A stretch of 64,000 bases of DNA from Ornithinibacillus contaminans. GTDB taxonomy: Bacteria; Bacillota; Bacilli; Bacillales; Amphibacillaceae. The stretch spans positions 122,724-186,723 of the forward strand of contig NZ_LDPV02000036.1 of NCBI RefSeq assembly GCF_001038425.2, given 5' to 3'. The notes beneath the pieces are model-generated. The model did no database searches. It was not told where the DNA came from and saw only the letters and a list, made by a program, of their open reading frames with translations. This document shows, piece by piece, positions 8,991 to 19,432 of this stretch; position 1 is the first letter of the stretch, and each line of letters opens with the position of its first letter. Made by a program: the position numbers and the translations under genes.

Positions 8991-10280
8991 TTAACTAGCC
9001 TTCTTATTTTCTTCGTAAATTTCTACACCCGCATCTTGAAGCATCCATTCGATATGAACCCCATATCCACTTGTAGGATCATTTACGAACACGTGGGTAA
9101 CAGCTCCAACTATTTTTCCGTTTTGAATAATCGGGCTTCCACTCATCCCCTGCACAATTCCACCTGTAGCTTCTAACAATTTGGGATCTGTGATTTGAAT
9201 AACCATCCCTTTTGTAGCTGGTGATTTCTGTGGCACACTACTAACAATCTCGACGTCAAACTCCTCGACTTTTTCTCCATCAATTACCGTTAATATCTTC
9301 GCTGGTCCCTCTTTTACCTCATGAGATAAGGCAATTGGTAATGGTTTATCATAGCTACCATTTTCTATTGGATCATCTAGCTTACCAAAAATTCCAAACG
9401 GACTATTTTTAGTTATCGTCCCAATTTTATTTTCTCTTATAGAAAACTTAGCTTGTTTTTCGCCAGGAGTACCATTATTCCCTTTTTGTATTGACGTAAC
9501 GGTTGATTTTACTATTGTCCCATTGTGTATTTCGATAGGTTTTTTGGTATCCATATCAGAAATAACATGACCAAGCGCACCATATTTTTTGGAATTTGGT
9601 TCGTAGAAGGTCATCGTTCCAATACCTGCAGCTGAATCGCGGATATACAAGCCAATTCGATATTCATTTTCTTTTGCATCTAATACTGGCTGTAGTTTAG
9701 TTGTAAACGTTTCTTTTCCACGCTTTACCTTTACTTTGAGTGCTTCTGAATCTTTTCCTGCTTGCTCTACAATTGGTTTAACATCTTTCATTTCCTTAAT
9801 TTCTTCACCATTTATTTCGATGATGATGTCACCAACTTGGATGTCTGCATCCTCTCCAGGAGAATGAGTACCAGATTGCCCGTTAACCAGATGATGACCA
9901 ACTACTAGTACGCCTAATGTTTGTAGCTGAACACCGATTGATTGACCACCCGGTATAACTTTCACATCCTTTAATACAGATACATCAACCTTTTTAATGG
10001 GTAACCCCGCAAGCGAATAGATTAATTCACTTTCACCAGGTTCGTTGACGTGAAAATTCGAAGCATCAATTGCTTCATTACGATCATGATTTTGAGCTGC
10101 TGCATGAACGGAAACGGCATTACCAAGACTGGGAATCTCGATGGGGAATTGATTTTGAAACGTAACGATTTTATTGGGAATAGTAACGTAATTTTGTATA
10201 GGGGGCGTAAAAGGAACAATTAGCAATGCGAGTAAGAGGATTACTCCAGTTACGATACGAATTCTGTCCTTTTGTTTCAC
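8991..10280 (-). CDS. spoIVB: SpoIVB serine peptidase (sporulation signalling protease)
   Basis: Secreted from the forespore into the space between the membranes, where it cleaves SpoIVFA and so activates SigK in the mother cell. An N-terminal membrane anchor (about 8-26) is followed by a PDZ domain (about 110-195, [17 protein letters not shown]) and an S55 peptidase domain with the His of ALGHVISD and the Ser of GMSGSPI. The start is GTG 10280, 10 nt after AAGGAG, giving 429 residues, normal for the family. It stands alone between recN and spo0A, with a repeat element on each side. Confidence 0.95.
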   Translation of the reverse strand: MKQKDRIRIVTGVILLLALLIVPFTPPIQNYVTIPNKIVTFQNQFPIEIPSLGNAVSVHAAAQNHDRNEAIDASNFHVNEPGESELIYSLAGLPIKKVDVSVLKDVKVIPGGQSIGVQLQTLGVLVVGHHLVNGQSGTHSPGEDADIQVGDIIIEINGEEIKEMKDVKPIVEQAGKDSEALKVKVKRGKETFTTKLQPVLDAKENEYRIGLYIRDSAAGIGTMTFYEPNSKKYGALGHVISDMDTKKPIEIHNGTIVKSTVTSIQKGNNGTPGEKQAKFSIRENKIGTITKNSPFGIFGKLDDPIENGSYDKPLPIALSHEVKEGPAKILTVIDGEKVEEFDVEIVSSVPQKSPATKGMVIQITDPKLLEATGGIVQGMSGSPIIQNGKIVGAVTHVFVNDPTSGYGVHIEWMLQDAGVEIYEENKKAS

Positions 10281-10386
10281 AAATATCCACTCTCCTTGTT
10301 CCTAAACCCATACCATGTTTTTATATCTGTACTTCTAATGTGACCTTTAATGGCTATTTTTAAACTGGGAAAAGTTAAGAAAAGCT

Positions 10387-10416
10387 GTGTATGATTTCCT
10401 TCAAATTTGATGTATA
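10387..10416 (-). promoter_or_regulatory. Possible forespore (SigF/SigG) promoter of spoIVB
   Basis: Minus strand TATACA (10411-10416), 17 nt, then CATACAC (10387-10393), similar to the SigG pattern with a CATACTA -10. The -35 match is weak. It lies about 105 nt before the GTG start. spoIVB is known to be SigF/SigG dependent in B. subtilis; this particular site is an inference. Confidence 0.35.
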
Positions 10417-10503
10417 AATAGAAAAAACCAATCGCTCATAATGAGCTAATGCGTTCGTTTTCTTATAGTTGCAAAGGAAAAACACATGTCTTCTAACGCA
10501 AAA

Positions 10504-10629
10504 GAGCCTTGGGACATAAGTGTTTACAGTTAGTTAAAATCCCGAACAACTTAGCTGCACTTTTCCCAATTCAGGATTTGGTGCATTATTCGTCTTGTAA
10601 CTAATCACTTTACGTATGTCTCAAGCCTC
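10504..10629 (-). repeat. Interspersed repeat copy 2, downstream of recN
   Basis: A 126-bp member of the same repeat family, beginning 5 bp after the recN stop. Its ends pair imperfectly (GAGCCTTGGGACATA against TATGTCTCAAGCCTC) and the minus-strand exit has a short T-run. Internal matches to copy 3 include CCGAAC..GCTGCAC and TGCATTATTCGTCTT. Likely a terminator or read-through attenuator for recN. The remaining spacer to spoIVB holds only its promoter. Confidence 0.6.
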
Positions 10630-10634
10630 TACTA

Positions 10635-12350
10635 TTAACCATTTGGAATGGTGATTTTTTTAAAACTAGTTGCTAATTCAAGTAGTTCTTTGGCATGCTC
10701 TTTTGCCGTTTCTGTTAATTTTGTACCAGTAATCATCCGACTCAACTCATTAATTTGTTCCTGTTCCGTAAGCTCAAGTACCTGTGTAGCCGTCCGATTT
10801 TCGACTTCAATTTTTTCAATAAGCATATGAGTATCTGCCATCGCCGCTACTTGAGGTAGATGGGTGATACATAATACTTGTGAGTCATTAGATATTTGAA
10901 AAATTTTCTCAGCGATTGCTTGTGCGACACGACCACTGACACCAGTATCAACCTCATCAAAGATGACACTTGTAACTCCTTGGTGTTTTGCAAAGATCTT
11001 CTTTAGTACGAGCATGATTCTAGAAAGCTCTCCACCAGAGGCAACTTTACTAATTTCTTTTAATGGTTCCCCTTTATTGGTCGAGATTAAGAAACGAATT
11101 TGATCATAACCATTTTTATGTAACAATGTCTCACTTGCAGTGGAATCCAATTTAAAATGAATTGAAAAGGATGCTTTTTCTAAATATAAATCCTTTAATT
11201 CCTCATGTACCTCCAACGTAAGTGCATCTGCTGCTTTTTTACGCAGATCATGCAATTGTTTGGCCTCTAAGTATGCATCCTGTTTTACTTCTTCTATTTC
11301 ATCTGCTAATTTCTTTAAATGAGAGTCTTTATTTTTAATTTGCTCAATCTCTTCTTCAAGAGTGGCCATATATTCCAGTATTTCAGACACAGAAGTACCA
11401 TACTTTTTCTTTAAACGACCAATTTCAGATAGACGACCTTCAATTTCATTTAACCGATTTGGATCATATTCTAATGATTCGAGATAATGGCTAAGCTCGA
11501 AGGATAAATCCTCCAGCAAATAATAATGATTCGAAAGCTCTTCTGATTTCTTCGCCACAAATTCATCAAAGGAACTATTCTCCTCTAATGCTTTTACAGC
11601 TTGGTTTAACCATTCTAGCCCTCTTTGTTCGCCATATAAGGCATTATAGGCACTATGTATGCTAGTATAAATTTTTTCATAATTCACTAATTGATTACGT
11701 TCTTTTTCTAATTCAATATCTTCGTCCGGTTGCAGATTTGCTTTTTCTAACTCTTGTAATTGAAATTCTAAAAGATCCAGACGTTGTGCCATTTCTTGTT
11801 CGTTTTCATTTAAGGCTTTATAACGTTGTTTTAATGCTTGAAGCTTGTTAAATAAATCACTATATTCTTCTTTTACCTGATCAATTTCAGCGCGATTATA
11901 TAAATCCAACAATTCTATATGATTTTCTGGAACCATTAAGGATTGGGTTTCGTGTTGACTATGAATATCAATCAGCGTCTTACCGAATTCACGTAAGATT
12001 GCGAGGGTAACTAACTTCCCATTAACCCGACAAATGCTTTTGCCAGATATAGTTATGACACGATGGAGAACCACTTCATCATCTTGAATTTCTACACCGT
12101 ATTGTTCGCCAACCTTATGAATTGGGTGGGACTTGGAATCAATTAAAAATAAGCCTTCAATTTCTGCCTTTTCTTCTCCATGACGAACAAATTCAACAGA
12201 GGCTCTGCCGCCCGCTAACAATTGTATTGCGTCAATAATGATGGATTTCCCTGCACCAGTTTCTCCTGATAACACCGTTAATCCTTCATGAAAGGTGATA
12301 GCAATTTGATCGATTATAGCAAAATTTCGTATCGAAAGTTCGGTTAACAT
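10635..12350 (-). CDS. recN: DNA repair protein RecN
   Basis: SMC-like ATPase that gathers at double-strand breaks and assists recombinational repair. Walker A is GETGAGKS (29-36), followed by a long coiled-coil region (about 150-370, rich in Glu/Lys/Leu heptads). The C-terminal ABC half has the signature VASGGELSR and Walker B VIFDEVDTGVSG near 470. At 571 residues it is full length. Start ATG 12350 follows AGGTGACC. It lies 19 nt after argR, as in B. subtilis, so the two are probably cotranscribed. No LexA box is seen between them. Confidence 0.96.
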   Translation of the reverse strand: MLTELSIRNFAIIDQIAITFHEGLTVLSGETGAGKSIIIDAIQLLAGGRASVEFVRHGEEKAEIEGLFLIDSKSHPIHKVGEQYGVEIQDDEVVLHRVITISGKSICRVNGKLVTLAILREFGKTLIDIHSQHETQSLMVPENHIELLDLYNRAEIDQVKEEYSDLFNKLQALKQRYKALNENEQEMAQRLDLLEFQLQELEKANLQPDEDIELEKERNQLVNYEKIYTSIHSAYNALYGEQRGLEWLNQAVKALEENSSFDEFVAKKSEELSNHYYLLEDLSFELSHYLESLEYDPNRLNEIEGRLSEIGRLKKKYGTSVSEILEYMATLEEEIEQIKNKDSHLKKLADEIEEVKQDAYLEAKQLHDLRKKAADALTLEVHEELKDLYLEKASFSIHFKLDSTASETLLHKNGYDQIRFLISTNKGEPLKEISKVASGGELSRIMLVLKKIFAKHQGVTSVIFDEVDTGVSGRVAQAIAEKIFQISNDSQVLCITHLPQVAAMADTHMLIEKIEVENRTATQVLELTEQEQINELSRMITGTKLTETAKEHAKELLELATSFKKITIPNG

Positions 12351-12369
12351 TTGGTCACCTCATTTTTTA

Positions 12370-12819
12370 CTATAGCATATTTAAAAAACGATCTTTTATC
12401 GTTGTGGTGTCTTCTTCAGTACGGCAAATAATTAAACAAGTATCATCACCGCAAATCGTTCCCATGATTTCGTTCCAATCTAGATTATCAATTAACACAC
12501 CAACCGCATGGGCATTTCCGGGAAGCGTTTTTAACACAATAAAGTGGCTCGTATGATCGATTTTCACAAAGGCATCCATAATCAATCTTCTTAGTTTATC
12601 ATGTGGGTTAAAACGTTGATCTGCTGGCAGACTATACTTATACTTTCCATCACCTGTTGGAACCTTGACGAGATGAAGTTCTTTAATATCCCGTGATACA
12701 GTTGCCTGGGTAACGTTATACCCTAAATTTTTTAAACGATCAACGAGTTCATCCTGTGTATCAATTTCATTTTCGGTAATTAATTCTCTTATTTTAATAT
12801 GACGTTGAATTTTACTCAT
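12370..12819 (-). CDS. argR: Arginine repressor ArgR/AhrC
   Basis: Hexameric arginine-binding regulator that represses arginine synthesis and activates its breakdown. The N-terminal winged helix (about 1-70, with [16 protein letters not shown]) binds ARG boxes. The C-terminal domain (about 80-149) contains the arginine-binding [13 protein letters not shown] segment near 120. 149 residues is the standard length. A run of seven Gs gives the ribosome site before ATG 12819. It lies 112 nt downstream of tlyA and just before recN. Confidence 0.96.
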   Translation of the reverse strand: MSKIQRHIKIRELITENEIDTQDELVDRLKNLGYNVTQATVSRDIKELHLVKVPTGDGKYKYSLPADQRFNPHDKLRRLIMDAFVKIDHTSHFIVLKTLPGNAHAVGVLIDNLDWNEIMGTICGDDTCLIICRTEEDTTTIKDRFLNML

Positions 12820-12931
12820 ATTGCCCCCCCTTGTTTAGAAACATTTGCATCGTATATTCGTTGGTGTGGAAAAATGTTCTATGTGCTCTAGCGAATAAAT
12901 AGAAAAGACCACATTTCTGCAGTCCCTCCAC

Positions 12932-13759
12932 TCATGTATTCTTCGCTGATGTTAAGTCTGAATGAGCTTCATTGACCACTGCTTCTGGATTTAACTCCTC
13001 TATCGTAAAACTGGATATTTCCTTTTGCCAGCCTAAATGTACTAAGAATTCTACATTACCGTCTCCACCAGTTATCGGTGAGTATGTCAATCCATATAAA
13101 CCAAATCCCTCTGATTGTGCAAATGTAAGAATATGATTTAGTACATCAAGATGTACCTTCTTATCGCGAACAATACCCTTTTTACCAACTTGTTCTCGTC
13201 CTGCTTCAAATTGTGGTTTAATAAGAGCGATGGTATCAGACCCTGGCAACAATAGTTTTTTTAACACTGGCAAAATTAACCGAAGTGAGATAAAGGATAC
13301 ATCAATCGTTGCAAAATTCGGTAACCCTTTTGTTAGCATGTCCTCGGTTACATATCGAAAATTCGTACGTTCCATCACTTCCACACGCGGATCATTTCGA
13401 AGCTTCCAATCCAATTGATTGTAACCAACATCAATGCAATAGCATTGCTTCGCTCCAGATTGTAAGGCACAATCGGTAAATCCACCTGTGGAAGAACCAA
13501 TATCCATCATAATTTTATCACGAACATCAACTGAAAACACTTGCAATGCCTTTTCGAGCTTTAAACCACCACGTCCTACATAAGGGATTACCTTACCTTT
13601 GATGGTCAACGGAATATCAGCATCAACCTTCATGCCAGGCTTATCTAGTCGTTCCTGCTCCGAATAGACCAATCCCGCCATCACAGCACGCTTAGCTTTC
13701 TCTCGTGTTTCAATCAAATTTCGTTCTACTAATAATATATCGAGGCGTTTTTTGCTCAT
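12932..13759 (-). CDS. tlyA: TlyA-family rRNA 2'-O-methyltransferase / hemolysin-like protein
   Basis: Orthologue of B. subtilis YqxC. An N-terminal S4 RNA-binding domain (about 3-65) is followed by an RrmJ/FtsJ-type methyltransferase domain with the SAM motif DIGSSTGGFTDC near 88 and the acidic motif IDVSFISLR near 152. TlyA enzymes methylate ribosomal RNA riboses in Actinobacteria; the exact target in Bacillaceae is not settled. 275 residues. In B. subtilis dxs lies between ispA and this gene, but here the gap to ispA is only 28 nt. Confidence 0.9.
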   Translation of the reverse strand: MSKKRLDILLVERNLIETREKAKRAVMAGLVYSEQERLDKPGMKVDADIPLTIKGKVIPYVGRGGLKLEKALQVFSVDVRDKIMMDIGSSTGGFTDCALQSGAKQCYCIDVGYNQLDWKLRNDPRVEVMERTNFRYVTEDMLTKGLPNFATIDVSFISLRLILPVLKKLLLPGSDTIALIKPQFEAGREQVGKKGIVRDKKVHLDVLNHILTFAQSEGFGLYGLTYSPITGGDGNVEFLVHLGWQKEISSFTIEELNPEAVVNEAHSDLTSAKNT

Positions 13760-13787
13760 GGTTGCTTAATCCTTTTCTTTCCCATCA

Positions 13788-14672
13788 TTAATGGTCTCGT
13801 TGACTAACATAGTCTGTTAATTCACTTAATCTGGATGTATCCGCATTTGCTTGTTTTAGCAATTCTTTTGCTTGTTCTGTATAGTGCTTTTTCTTAGCAA
13901 TAGCACCTTCTAATCCTAATAACTTAGGATAGGTACTCTTGTTATTCGATTCATCACTACCGACAGTTTTCCCTAACTTCGCTGTATCACCCATGACATC
14001 TAATATATCATCCTGAACTTGAAAAATCAGGCCTAAATAATAAGAAAACTTTTCTAAATGGGTTATCTGCTCTTTGGTTGCATTTCCTAAATAGGCGCCA
14101 GCAGTGACAGCGAATCGAAGTAACTCACCGGTTTTAAGCTTATGTATTCTTTCTAGTTGTTCTAAGGATACCTGTTTATTTTCTGCTTCCATGTCTAATA
14201 GTTGACCGGCTACCATACCACTTGGTCCACTTGCACGAGAAAGTAGCTGGACAATCCATACCTTTTCTTTATCGGTTAACAATGGATCATTCGTAATAAT
14301 TTCAAAACTGTAGGTCAATAATGCATCACCTGCTAAAATTGCAGTTGCTTCATCAAAAGCCCTGTGGTTTGTTGGTAGTCCACGACGAAAATCATCGTCA
14401 TCCATTGCTGGAAGATCATCATGAATCAGGGAATACGTATGAATCATCTCTAGTGCAACAGCTGAACTGAAGATTTTTTCTACTTGAGAAGAATAAGCCT
14501 CAAAACTAGCGAGCATTAGAATTGGACGTAATCGTTTACCACCTGCTTCTAGAGAATAGAGCATCGATTTTTTTAAATTTTCTGGGATGTCAATTTGGTG
14601 AAAGTGTTTTGTGATTTCTGCCTGAATCAAGTGTAACTTCGATTCAATATAAGCTTTTAACTTCCCTTCCAC
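13788..14672 (-). CDS. ispA: Farnesyl/geranyl diphosphate synthase
   Basis: Chain-elongating prenyltransferase that joins isopentenyl diphosphate to allylic diphosphates, supplying precursors of quinones and undecaprenol. The first Asp-rich motif is in HDDLPAMDDDD (near 85) and the second is DDILD near 225; GGKRLRP near 45 binds the diphosphate. Start codon GTG 14672 overlaps the xseB stop by one base (TAGTG), with AGGAGG 10 nt upstream, showing translational coupling. 294 residues, normal length. Confidence 0.95.
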   Translation of the reverse strand: MEGKLKAYIESKLHLIQAEITKHFHQIDIPENLKKSMLYSLEAGGKRLRPILMLASFEAYSSQVEKIFSSAVALEMIHTYSLIHDDLPAMDDDDFRRGLPTNHRAFDEATAILAGDALLTYSFEIITNDPLLTDKEKVWIVQLLSRASGPSGMVAGQLLDMEAENKQVSLEQLERIHKLKTGELLRFAVTAGAYLGNATKEQITHLEKFSYYLGLIFQVQDDILDVMGDTAKLGKTVGSDESNNKSTYPKLLGLEGAIAKKKHYTEQAKELLKQANADTSRLSELTDYVSQRDH

Positions 14673-14908
14673 TACTTTTCATCCTCCTGTAAATCAAACG
14701 GAACAAGTTCTCCCTGTTCATTCATAATTTGCACCATTTTCTCTTGAACATGATTTAATTTATCACTACATAATTTCGAGAGAAGCATTCCATCCTGATA
14801 ATAAGAAATTGCTTTCTCTAAAGGCACATCGCCTTCCTCTAGCTTCTCAATAATTTTCTCTAATTGATCCATTGCTTCTTCAAAGCTCAATTCTTTTACA
14901 TTATCCAT
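14672..14908 (-). CDS. xseB: Exodeoxyribonuclease VII small subunit
   Basis: Small alpha-helical subunit (78 residues) that binds XseA to form the single-strand-specific exonuclease VII. The family signature [24 protein letters not shown] is spread over residues 9-32. ATG 14908 is preferred over the preceding in-frame GTG because AAGGAG lies 8 nt before it. The gene overlaps the end of xseA by 8 nt and touches ispA, so all three are coupled. Confidence 0.95.
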   Translation of the reverse strand: MDNVKELSFEEAMDQLEKIIEKLEEGDVPLEKAISYYQDGMLLSKLCSDKLNHVQEKMVQIMNEQGELVPFDLQEDEK

Positions 14909-16250
14909 CACTATTCTCCTTTACATCCATGACTTCACAATCCAAAATACCATCGGTTAACTTAATCTGGACGATATCTTTCTCTTTTACTTGATTGGCT
15001 GATTTTATAATATCGCCTGAGGTCGTGTATGGAAGAGCAAAACCACGTTTCATAATTTCTAATGGGTTTAATAAGGTTAATTTATCCAAAGCACCTTTAA
15101 TTTGCGAAGATTTTCGCTCAACCAATTGGTTCATTGCTTGATTTTGTTGTTTGATATAGTGCGCTAATTGCTTAGCTGCTTGATCTAATTGACGTTTAGG
15201 ATGTTGCGTTAGCAACCTAGTATAATGATTAGCAAATCGATCTGTTTTTTGTTGAATACTAACTTGTATGGTACGATCTAATCGCTCTCGCTGCTTGTCA
15301 AGTTCCTGTTCCTTCTGTTTTAGCATTTGTTCTGGATATTTAAATGCATATGATTGTAGCATGCGATGTAATGTATTCCGCTCATGTTTGATTGTAATCG
15401 ATACGGTTCGACTTAACTGTTGTCTCATCTTCATTATTTTTTCAATTAATTCAAGCTGAGATGGAACTGCAATCTCGGCGGCACCAGTTGGAGTCGGCGC
15501 TCGTAAATCTGCTACATAATCACTTATCGTTACATCTGTCTCATGACCAACTGCAGAAATGATTGGAATTTTAGAACGAAAGATTGCATCTGCTACAGCT
15601 TCTTCATTAAAACTCCATAATTCCTCAATCGAACCCCCGCCACGTCCTAAAATGATCACATCACAAAGCTTCAATTCATTAACCCGCTCAATTGCTCGGA
15701 CTATTGAATCCGCAGCATTGATACCTTGAACAAGAACCGGTACAACCGTTGTTTGGACGATTGGATAACGCCTTTTTATAGTTGTGATAATATCTCGTAC
15801 TGCAGCACCGGTTGGCGAAGTAATGACGCCAATATGCTCGGGGAATCGAGGAAGCTTTTGTTTATATTGTTCTTCAAAATAGCCTTGTTTACGAAGCTTT
15901 TCCTTTAATTGTTCAAAGGCTAAATATAATGAACCAACACCATCAGGCTCCATTTGCTGAATATATAACTGGTATTGGCCGTGTGCTTCAAATACGCTTA
16001 TTTCACCTCGGATGAGCACCTTCATGCCATCCTCTGGTTTGAACTTTAAAAAGCGATTGTTTCCAGCAAACATTACCGCGTTAATTCGTGCTTGATCATC
16101 CTTAATCGTGAGGTACATATGACCTCTACTATGTAATTTAAAATTAGAAATTTCACCCTTCAACCAAATATTTCGTAAGTGTGGGTCGGTTTCGATTTTC
16201 CGCTTCATATATTTGGTCAGTGCTGTTACTGTTAAATAGTTCTCACTCAT
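14901..16250 (-). CDS. xseA: Exodeoxyribonuclease VII large subunit
   Basis: Catalytic subunit of exonuclease VII, which degrades single-stranded DNA from both ends. An N-terminal OB-fold (about 1-100, with [23 protein letters not shown] spread over 29-51), the catalytic domain (about 125-320, [14 protein letters not shown] near 190 and SAVGHETD near 225) and a long coiled-coil C-terminus fit the family. 449 residues. The start ATG 16250 overlaps the folD stop by 4 nt (ATGA type). Confidence 0.96.
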   Translation of the reverse strand: MSENYLTVTALTKYMKRKIETDPHLRNIWLKGEISNFKLHSRGHMYLTIKDDQARINAVMFAGNNRFLKFKPEDGMKVLIRGEISVFEAHGQYQLYIQQMEPDGVGSLYLAFEQLKEKLRKQGYFEEQYKQKLPRFPEHIGVITSPTGAAVRDIITTIKRRYPIVQTTVVPVLVQGINAADSIVRAIERVNELKLCDVIILGRGGGSIEELWSFNEEAVADAIFRSKIPIISAVGHETDVTISDYVADLRAPTPTGAAEIAVPSQLELIEKIMKMRQQLSRTVSITIKHERNTLHRMLQSYAFKYPEQMLKQKEQELDKQRERLDRTIQVSIQQKTDRFANHYTRLLTQHPKRQLDQAAKQLAHYIKQQNQAMNQLVERKSSQIKGALDKLTLLNPLEIMKRGFALPYTTSGDIIKSANQVKEKDIVQIKLTDGILDCEVMDVKENSDG

Positions 16251-17098
16251 GTTACCAAACCCTTACTTGCCTTAATCGTATTATGTAAAAGCATTGTTAT
16301 TGTCATTGGTCCAACACCACGCGGAACAGGGGTTACATAGGATGCCTTTTCTAGAACACTGTCAAAATCAACATCTCCTGTTAAAGTACCGTTTTCTAAA
16401 CGGTTAATTCCGACATCAATAACAACAGCACCATCTTTAATATAATCGCTATCAATTACATTTGGTTTTCCAATCGCGACGATTACAATATCTGCAAGTC
16501 TAGTAATTTCCTTCATACCTTTTGTCTTCGAGTGGCAATAGGTGACAGTTGCATCTTCCTGTAACATTAGCTGCCCTACAGGCTTACCAACAATATTACT
16601 TCTTCCTATAATAACGACGTGCTTTCCTGCAATTGTAATATTTTTAGAACGCAGCATTGTTAGGATGCCATAAGGTGTACATGGATAAAAAGTATCCTGA
16701 CCGGTCATCATTTTTCCAATATTAATTGGATGGAATCCATCTACATCTTTTTTCGGGTCGATGGCTTCAATGACATGATCTACATCGATATGGTTTGGTA
16801 GTGGCAATTGGACAAGAATTCCGTGAACAAGCTCATTCTGATTTAATTGTTGAATGGTAGCCAGAAGCTCTTGTTCTGAAACAGATTCTGGAAGCTCAAT
16901 AATGTCAGAACTAATCCCTACTTCTTCAGATGCGCGTTTTTTTCCGTTCACATACGATCTCGATGCTGGATTATCACCAATTAAAATTACCGTTAAATGT
17001 GGTACGATAGATTGCTGCCGTAACACCGCAACTTCATCCTTCATTGCTTCTTTTATTTCTACCGATAAATCCTTACCATTTATAATCTCAGCTACCAA
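16247..17098 (-). CDS. folD: Bifunctional methylenetetrahydrofolate dehydrogenase/cyclohydrolase
   Basis: Interconverts methylene-, methenyl- and formyl-tetrahydrofolate for one-carbon supply; it links in metabolism to the gcv genes and the formate-tetrahydrofolate enzyme further along the window. Visible motifs are the catalytic region with SRSYVNGK near 50, the signature PLPNHID, and GRSNIVGKP near 160 for NADP binding; PRGVGPMT near 265 closes the protein. The start is an unusual TTG at 17098 with AAGGGGGAG 5 nt upstream. 283 residues. It overlaps xseA by 4 nt and follows nusB by 18 nt. Confidence 0.96.
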   Translation of the reverse strand: MVAEIINGKDLSVEIKEAMKDEVAVLRQQSIVPHLTVILIGDNPASRSYVNGKKRASEEVGISSDIIELPESVSEQELLATIQQLNQNELVHGILVQLPLPNHIDVDHVIEAIDPKKDVDGFHPINIGKMMTGQDTFYPCTPYGILTMLRSKNITIAGKHVVIIGRSNIVGKPVGQLMLQEDATVTYCHSKTKGMKEITRLADIVIVAIGKPNVIDSDYIKDGAVVIDVGINRLENGTLTGDVDFDSVLEKASYVTPVPRGVGPMTITMLLHNTIKASKGLVT

Positions 17099-17116
17099 AC
17101 TAACTCCCCCTTTAGA

Positions 17117-17497
17117 TTACTTCATGATTTTGGACAAAACGCCATTGACAAATTTGCCTGATTTTTCATCACCATAGCGATGTGCTAATTCAACCGCCTC
17201 ATTAATGGAAACATTTGTCGGGACATCCTCTACGAAGTTAAATTCAAATGTAGCGATACGTAAGATTGTTTTTTCCACTGCTGGTAATCTATTTAATGAC
17301 CAGTTTTCTAAGTTCGCCGATATTGCATCATCAATTGCTTGTTTGTTCAGGACTACACCCGTAACTAACGAATGAAGGAACTCGTCCTTGTCTTCTTCAT
17401 CTAATCGCTCCTGAATCTCCTGCTCTATATCCTCTTCTATCATATCTAATTGAAATAATAATTGAAATGCTTTCTCTCTTGCTGCATGTCGCTTCAT
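17117..17497 (-). CDS. nusB: Transcription antitermination factor NusB
   Basis: Small all-helical protein that joins NusE (S10) on boxA RNA to stop early termination of rRNA operons. ATG 17497 is chosen because GGAG lies 8-9 nt upstream and the protein then begins MKRHAAREKAFQ like other NusB sequences; the frame is open further upstream without a ribosome site. 126 residues. The conserved C-terminal FVNGVLSKI motif is present. It lies between yqhY and folD as in B. subtilis. Confidence 0.94.
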   Translation of the reverse strand: MKRHAAREKAFQLLFQLDMIEEDIEQEIQERLDEEDKDEFLHSLVTGVVLNKQAIDDAISANLENWSLNRLPAVEKTILRIATFEFNFVEDVPTNVSINEAVELAHRYGDEKSGKFVNGVLSKIMK

Positions 17498-17575
17498 ATG
17501 CATTGCTCCTTTAATAATCTCTTCACAAATCATAACATGATTACGGGTTTAGCGCCACAAACACCATAAGTATAC

Positions 17576-17614
17576 AAAAAGGCCAAAGGATATGAGGATA
17601 TCATTTGGCCTTTT
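17576..17614 (-). terminator. Terminator after yqhY
   Basis: GGCCAAA (17581-17587) pairs with TTTGGCC (17604-17610). On the minus strand the stem is followed by TTTTT. It separates accB-accC-yqhY from nusB. Confidence 0.8.
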
Positions 17615-17619
17615 AAATA

Positions 17620-18015
17620 TTATTCTGTAATTTCCTCTGTCACTTCTTTTTCCATTTGAACCCCAACCACATGAATATTAACCTCTGCAATTTCAAGTGC
17701 CGTCATGTTTTTTAAGGTTTGACGAATGTTTGCTTGAATCTTTTGTGCTACTTCAGGAATCGATACTCCGAAATTCAACACAACAAACAAATCAATCAAA
17801 ATGCCGTTATCGGTTAACTCAACTTTAACACCTTTACTATGTGATTTTTTCCCGAATTTTTCAACAACCCCCGTAGCAAAATTGCCACGCATTGTTGATA
17901 AACCTTTAACCTCAGAAGCAGCGATTCCCGCAATTACCTCGATTACCTCCGGTGCAATTTCCACTTTACCAAGACCTGTATGATCACTAACATTTACTAA
18001 CGATTGCTCTGCCAT
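17620..18015 (-). CDS. yqhY: Asp23/Gls24 family protein YqhY
   Basis: 131-residue member of the Asp23/Gls24 envelope stress family (DUF322), with the conserved EVIEVIAGIAASEVKG region at about 22-37 and the VELTDNGILIDLFVVLNFG region near 73. In B. subtilis it is encoded with accB and accC and has been linked to control of acetyl-CoA carboxylase activity; the same arrangement is kept here (32 nt after accC). No membrane segment or signal peptide. The exact role is not shown by the sequence. Confidence 0.9.
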   Translation of the reverse strand: MAEQSLVNVSDHTGLGKVEIAPEVIEVIAGIAASEVKGLSTMRGNFATGVVEKFGKKSHSKGVKVELTDNGILIDLFVVLNFGVSIPEVAQKIQANIRQTLKNMTALEIAEVNIHVVGVQMEKEVTEEITE

Positions 18016-18047
18016 CTTATCACTCCTTTATTCAAATACACGTAGGG

Positions 18048-19418
18048 TTAATCATGTGAATCAGTAACTGGTTCAACAATCGGATTTTCTTCTAAAAAGT
18101 TCGTATTAAAATCACCTGAAACAAATACCTCATGATCTAATATTAAACGATGAAATGGAATAGTAGTATGTACTCCTTCTATTAGAAACTCATCTAGTGC
18201 CCGTTTCATTCGCGAGATCGCTTCTTCACGAGTAGAGCCATACGTAATTAGTTTTGCAATCATTGAATCATAATATGGCGGAATTGAGTAGCTTGGATAA
18301 GCAGCTGAATCAACCCTTACACCTAATCCACCAGGTGGTAGGTACATATTAATTTTCCCAGGAGATGGCATGAAATTTTTAAATGGATGTTCTGCATTAA
18401 TACGACATTCCATCGCCCAACCATCAAATAAGACGTCTTCTTGCTTAAACGATAATGGTTCTCCATTTGCTATTTTGATTTGCTCTTTAATCAAGTCAAT
18501 CCCGGTGACCATCTCAGTAACAGGATGCTCTACTTGGATTCTCGTATTCATTTCCATAAAATAAAAATCTTTTGATTTCCGATCAAAAATGAACTCGATT
18601 GTTCCAGCCCCAACATAATTAACAGCGTGCGCAGCTTTCACTGCTGCTTCTCCCATTTTAGCACGAATTTGTTCATTTAGGGCAGGTGAAGGTGTTTCTT
18701 CAATTAATTTTTGTAATCTACGTTGAATACTACAATCACGTTCACCTAGATGTACAACATTTCCATGTGTATCACCAAGAACTTGAATTTCGACATGACG
18801 AAAATCTTCAATGAATTTTTCGATATATACGCCAGGATTACCAAAGGCAGTTTCCGCTTCTTTTTGCGTTATTCGAATTCCCTTGATTAGCTCTTCTTCC
18901 GTACGAGCAACACGAATTCCTTTACCGCCACCACCAGCTGTTGCTTTAATGATTACTGGATAAGCAATTTTATTAGCTAGCTCGATTGCCTGTTCTTCGC
19001 TTTCAATAATCCCATCAGATCCCGGAACGATTGGCACATTAGCTTCTTTCATCGTTTCACGCGCAACATCTTTAATCCCCATTTTTTGGATAGCTTCTGG
19101 TGTTGGACCTACGAAAGTAATGTTACAAGCTCGGCATATCTCTGCAAAATCAGCATTCTCTGCCAAAAATCCGTAACCAGGATGAATCGCATCAACGCTT
19201 GTTGACGTCGCTACGCTCATAATATTAGTGAAATTCAAATAACTATCCTTACTTGCATTTGGACCTATACAATAGGCTTCATCTGCCAACTGTACATGTA
19301 ATGCTTCTTTATCAGCCTCTGAATAAACAGCTACTGTTTCGATTCCCATTTCTTTACACGCACGAATAATGCGGACCGCTATTTCCCCTCTGTTAGCAAC
19401 TAGCAGTTTCTTTATCAT
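18048..19418 (-). CDS. accC: Acetyl-CoA carboxylase, biotin carboxylase subunit
   Basis: ATP-dependent carboxylation of the biotin on AccB, the first half-reaction of malonyl-CoA synthesis. The N-terminal domain begins with [15 protein letters not shown], the ATP-grasp glycine-rich loop is [12 protein letters not shown] near 160, and the catalytic region [14 protein letters not shown] lies near 288. 456 residues. It follows accB by 14 nt and is followed by yqhY. Probably under the FapR-like operator upstream of accB. Confidence 0.97.
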   Translation of the reverse strand: MIKKLLVANRGEIAVRIIRACKEMGIETVAVYSEADKEALHVQLADEAYCIGPNASKDSYLNFTNIMSVATSTSVDAIHPGYGFLAENADFAEICRACNITFVGPTPEAIQKMGIKDVARETMKEANVPIVPGSDGIIESEEQAIELANKIAYPVIIKATAGGGGKGIRVARTEEELIKGIRITQKEAETAFGNPGVYIEKFIEDFRHVEIQVLGDTHGNVVHLGERDCSIQRRLQKLIEETPSPALNEQIRAKMGEAAVKAAHAVNYVGAGTIEFIFDRKSKDFYFMEMNTRIQVEHPVTEMVTGIDLIKEQIKIANGEPLSFKQEDVLFDGWAMECRINAEHPFKNFMPSPGKINMYLPPGGLGVRVDSAAYPSYSIPPYYDSMIAKLITYGSTREEAISRMKRALDEFLIEGVHTTIPFHRLILDHEVFVSGDFNTNFLEENPIVEPVTDSHD

Positions 19419-19432
19419 TTTAGCTCGTCCCC

